DNA of 22,345 bases from contig JAAAUF010000691.1 of NCBI GenBank assembly GCA_015499985.1, positions 1 through 22,345 on the forward strand, given 5' to 3'. The notes under the pieces are model-generated. The model made no database searches, had not been told where the DNA came from, and saw only the letters and a list, made by a program, of their open reading frames with translations. Position numbers and translations under genes: made by a program. Source of the DNA: Haplosporangium gracile. Its lineage: Eukaryota; Mortierellomycota; Mortierellomycetes; Mortierellales; Mortierellaceae. Below are positions 19,103 through 22,345 of the stretch, one piece after another (within the stretch, counting starts at the first letter, position 1; every line of letters begins with the position of its first letter).

Positions 19103-21727
19103 ATGGGCGTCTTTGGAGAGAAGCACACATCTCTGACCCGTGAGCAGAAGCGTCAATTGATCCACCAGGCTGACACACACAAGCTACGCCCGACCGAGGT
19201 CTGTGACTGGGTCCAAGCAACATGGGGTCTCCGCATCGCCCGAGTCACCGTCTACTCCATCCTCCACAAGCAGCGTGCTTCCTTGATGGCTGGCCACAAG
19301 GACCTCTATCAGACCGTTCAGAACAGCCTCACTGGATTAACCGGATCCTCTTCATCAACAACAGCAACCGATGCTACAGGACAACCAATTTCAACAAACA
19401 CACACGCATCGGCCGAGAACTGCCTTGACAGGAACAAGGAGACCGGTCGCGTCAACAAATACCGGGCCAGCCCAAACAAAAACAAAAACAAACTCAAGGA
19501 TGCAACAACTACTAACGGCTCCGAGAACAACACAACGACAGCAACAGCGACAAAGGCTGCCAACAGGAAAGCTGCCGAGAGCAGCCAGGCCAAGAAAGCA
19601 ACCGCCACATCCTCAAGCAGTAACAACATCAACACAACGGGCAACAACAACAATAGCAGCAGCAGCAATGGCAAGCGTGATCGAAGCAGCAGCGTTGCAA
19701 GCGATCGATCGTGCTCGTCGTCTCCCGCCGCTCAGGAAGCGCCTGGCGAAGGTATGTTTCCTTCACCAATTGCTTTGTATGTTATTGCGTGTGAGTGAGC
19801 GTATTGGATAGATCAAGAATGGAGGACGAGGAAGGAGAGGGGGTCAGGTGATGACGACAATGCTCATCAAGCACAAAGAAAGAAAAAAAATGACTGTGAG
19901 CACAAAAGAAAGGAAAGAAGAAGGACACAAACAAAGAGTGATGCGATGCGATGCGATGCGATGCGAACGAAGAAGGAGGATTGAATGAGTTTAGTGTGCT
20001 TGTTCTTTCTCCACTCTTTCACTGTGGAGATGTTTGTTTGTTTGTACAACTCTTCCCTTCGGGATTGGATTCAACCTTCTTGCCACAATCATATGAAGGT
20101 TTGAATAGTGCCTGCATTGTCACTGGCTCAACCCACGGATGACAAACACACCTTTCCTTTTCCAGTTCTCCCTTCTCTTCCCCTTTTTCTATTTTATGGT
20201 TTTCTTTTGATCTATTCCCGCCCTCTTACGCCCAACCGAGCAGCAAAGTTTAGGTTGGGGGATACAAACATTGCTCTCTCGGTCCTCCTCCTCAGTCTCT
20301 GGCTCGGCTCGCTTCGGTTCACAGCCGTTACCCAGATCTCTCATTCCAATTCGATCTCATATTAACCCTTTTCTATTTCCGATTCAATTAAACTCGACAT
20401 TCTATTAGTTGGAACGAGATGGGAGGGTCAGCTCAAGCGCGTGCGAGAGCCAGCCTCGGTTGAGCTCGACCGAGCCATGGTCGAGTTTCTCAAGAGTCCT
20501 GCCAGTGTCGACAGCCATGGTCGTCGTCTCAACGATGCAGAACTGCAGTCACATGCCCTGCGGTTAGCCCAGTCCATCCCCAGTGCCAGTCGTATGCGCT
20601 GCTCATTTGGTTGGCTTCGTCACTTCAAGAGGCGTCTTGGTGTCCAGTGGGCCGCAGACTGTCTGGGCCGTTACCGTTGGATCGTCGAGATGGACCGTCA
20701 GTCGGGTTCTGCTCCTTTGATTGCCTCTACTCCGGCACTTTCTTTCAAGGATACAACCGCCAAGGTCAAGCAGGAACTTAACGACGACGACTTTACGGAT
20801 GATGCCGATGAGGAGTACCACTCGACCAACGAGTTTGGTGAGACTCCTTCACCCAAGAAGCGCTCTCGACGCTCTGTCTCTGGATCTACAGCGTCTCTTT
20901 ACAACGACAGCAGCATTCTTAGCATCCAGTCCACCGTCCCTCAATTGCAGCATCAACACTCGCCTCAATCGATCCTGGACTCTTACCCCAACCTCTTTGG
21001 CACACTCCCTCCTCTTCATATACCCAGCACTGCAGCCACTATGGGCACCATCTCTCCCCTCGCCACCACTCTCGACCCTAAGCTGACCGCCAACGGTCTC
21101 TCAGATTGCGCCATTTCGACTTCTGCGTTTGGAATGAGCGTCGACGGCAAGATGCGCAGGGTGCCCACAAAGGAGGAGGCGTACGAGATGCTCCAGAGCC
21201 TGTTGATGTACTATGAGCAGGACCACTCTTATATTGGTGAACAGCAAACCTTACTCCTCCCCCGATGGATCCACCAACAGCGTCAGATCATGCAGCAGAT
21301 CCAGGAGAACGACCCCAAGATGATGTGGCTCCGTCAAAACAATGTCCAGCAGCAACAAGCACAGCAGCAGCAGCAGGCAACGTCCTCCCAGTCATTCTTG
21401 TTCCCTTACCAATCCCTGACCACGATCCAGCCGCTGTCAACAGAGCCCCACCACCCTTACCACCGGTACCACTCTTCCTTTTCTTCCTCGACCTGCTCGA
21501 CTGCCTCGCCTCCTGCCTTGTCACCCATGTCGCCCATGTCCCCCCTCTCACCCGAGAGCCCTACCCTGAGCACACCCTTCAGTTTGGGCCCTATTCTTGG
21601 TGGTTTGCAGCAGCACAATGTCGATCCTTTTGTGTCTTCTGCTGCAAAGGCTGATCTTGCCTTTTCGTCTACTATGGCTGGTCTTGAGCACCAGATGCTT
21701 GGCGGTCACCCCGCTTTTTCTTCTTGA
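19103..21727 (+). CDS. CENP-B/Tc5-type helix-turn-helix protein without transposase domain
   Basis: Two exons, 19103-19751 and 20409-21727, joined in phase 1 across a 657-nt intron, give 655 aa. A CENP-B N-terminal-type HTH lies at about residues 11-61 (LTREQKRQLIHQAD...PTEVCDWV...VTVYSILHKQ). A low-complexity S/T/N linker of about 165 residues follows. The second, Tc5-like HTH spans about 226-300 (LKRVREPASVELDRAMVEFL...SFGWLRHFKRRLGV). Then come a possible sumoylation site VKQE (336-339), an acidic patch, a basic PKKRSRR nuclear signal (365-371), S/P-rich sequence, a predicted helix at about 470-517 (TKEEAYEMLQSLLMYYEQ) and a Q- and SP-rich C-terminus. No DDE catalytic domain of pogo/Tigger transposases is present. 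Such proteins bind DNA; a domesticated transcription factor or chromatin protein is likely. The leader is pyrimidine-rich. The alternative is two adjacent genes, each with one HTH. Confidence 0.75.
19940..19964. repeat. GATGC pentanucleotide repeat, five units
   Basis: Five perfect GATGC units inside the 657-nt intron of the CENP-B-like gene. Confidence 0.9.
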
Positions 21728-21790
21728 ATTAGTTATATACATTATTTTTTTTCCTCCACTCTCTTCTTGTACATTACCTTCCCTTGTAGA

Positions 21791-21796
21791 AATAAA
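21791..21796 (+). terminator. Candidate polyadenylation signal of the CENP-B-like gene
   Basis: AATAAA (part of AATAAATAA) 63 bases after the TGA stop at 21725-21727. Confidence 0.5.
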
Positions 21797-22287
21797 TAAC
21801 CAAACAGAATACCAAAAAGCATTACCGAATTTCATTTTAAATGTTTGTATCTTTATGAAGAGCGCGGCATTGTACTGAAGAGAGTGAACTGGATGTGCTC
21901 CCTATATCTTTTCACTTCAAGCAAGACAGACTTGCAGGCCAAGTTGGCCCTCGTCCTTCCTTCCCCCTGTTTGTTAGTCCAGTTTAGGAGTGAAATGTAT
22001 TATTATTTTTTTGGTGGCGCTCTTTTTTTTTTGTGCTCTTTTTTTTTGTGAAAAAATCAAAGCCTCCTTTCCAACCGCTCCTTCCTCGCTTTTTTTTTCT
22101 TTATCACAATTCCACCGCGCCTTCCACGCGTCATTGATGGAGCCGGTCGATACATAAGATCTTTTTCAACTCGTTTTCGACAAGGATGTGTTAGCAACAA
22201 ACTCTTTAAAAGCTTTTTGGATTTAACTCATTGAGGGTACACAACAGGTTCGGTCCTGTCCCTTCGCATCCCATTTTCTTTTTGTCC

Positions 22288-22311
22288 TTTTTTTTTTTTT
22301 TTTTTTTTTTT
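22288..22311. repeat. Poly-T run of 24
   Basis: An uninterrupted run of T in the pyrimidine-rich terminal stretch, liable to length error in assembly. Confidence 0.9.
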
Positions 22312-22345
22312 GTTTTCTTTTCTTCCTTTGCTCTCTCAACTTTGT

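Larger units (their letters stand above)
21728..22345. other. 3' flank of the CENP-B-like gene and start of a pyrimidine-rich stretch
   Basis: The first part is the 3' UTR. From about 22030 the plus strand becomes T- and C-rich up to the window end, the same composition that precedes the ATPase and CENP-B-like genes. This suggests the leader of a further plus-strand gene just past the right edge. No coding frame is convincing here. Confidence 0.45.

Noticed and set aside
19940..19964. GATGC repeats as a possible CRISPR-like or regulatory array
   Set aside because: Units are five bases long with no spacers and lie inside a fungal intron. It is an ordinary microsatellite.

Overview
The window looks like nuclear DNA from a filamentous or zygosporic fungus. 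Genes carry short spliceosomal introns (97-201 nt, one of 657 nt) with GT...AG ends and CTAAT/CTAAC-like branch sites. Leaders are strongly pyrimidine-rich and homopolymer runs are common. A long-linker CENP-B-type helix-turn-helix protein and a type IID (ENA) P-type ATPase are present. Together these suggest an early-diverging fungus (Mucoromycota, perhaps Mortierella-like). That placement is inference; no rRNA or other marker settles it.

Layout, left to right: (1) 1-1038, minus: N-terminal part of a glutamine-rich protein running off the left edge. (2) 1039-3959: about 2.9 kb without a convincing gene, with microsatellites and a sharp purine-to-pyrimidine switch near 3040. (3) 3960-5076, minus: a four-exon p24 family cargo receptor of the delta/Erv25 type, 222 aa. 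(4) 5077-6150: spacer. (5) 6151-8971, minus: seven-exon EDC3, mRNA decapping enhancer, 695 aa. (6) 8972-9351: a short divergent promoter. (7) 9352-10945, plus: six-exon TAN1/THUMPD1, tRNA ac4C adaptor, 306 aa. (8) 10946-12506: spacer with a doubtful two-exon ORF, a perfect hairpin and a doubtful 5S-like fragment. (9) 12507-15633, plus: two-exon ENA-type Na+/K+ ATPase, 998 aa. (10) 15634-19102: about 3.5 kb without a convincing gene, rich in microsatellites. (11) 19103-21727, plus: two-exon CENP-B-like DNA-binding protein without a transposase catalytic domain, 655 aa. (12) 21728-22345: 3' flank and a pyrimidine-rich stretch that may lead into a further plus-strand gene.

The genes do not form a pathway or cluster. 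They are ordinary housekeeping genes (ER-Golgi traffic, mRNA decay, tRNA modification, ion homeostasis) flanked by two probable regulatory proteins with long upstream regions. I saw no CRISPR array, tRNA gene, intact transposon or clear horizontally acquired island. The observations most worth following are the purine/pyrimidine strand switch, which recurs at places with no annotated divergent gene, including inside the long intron of the CENP-B-like gene, and the unusual architecture of that protein.
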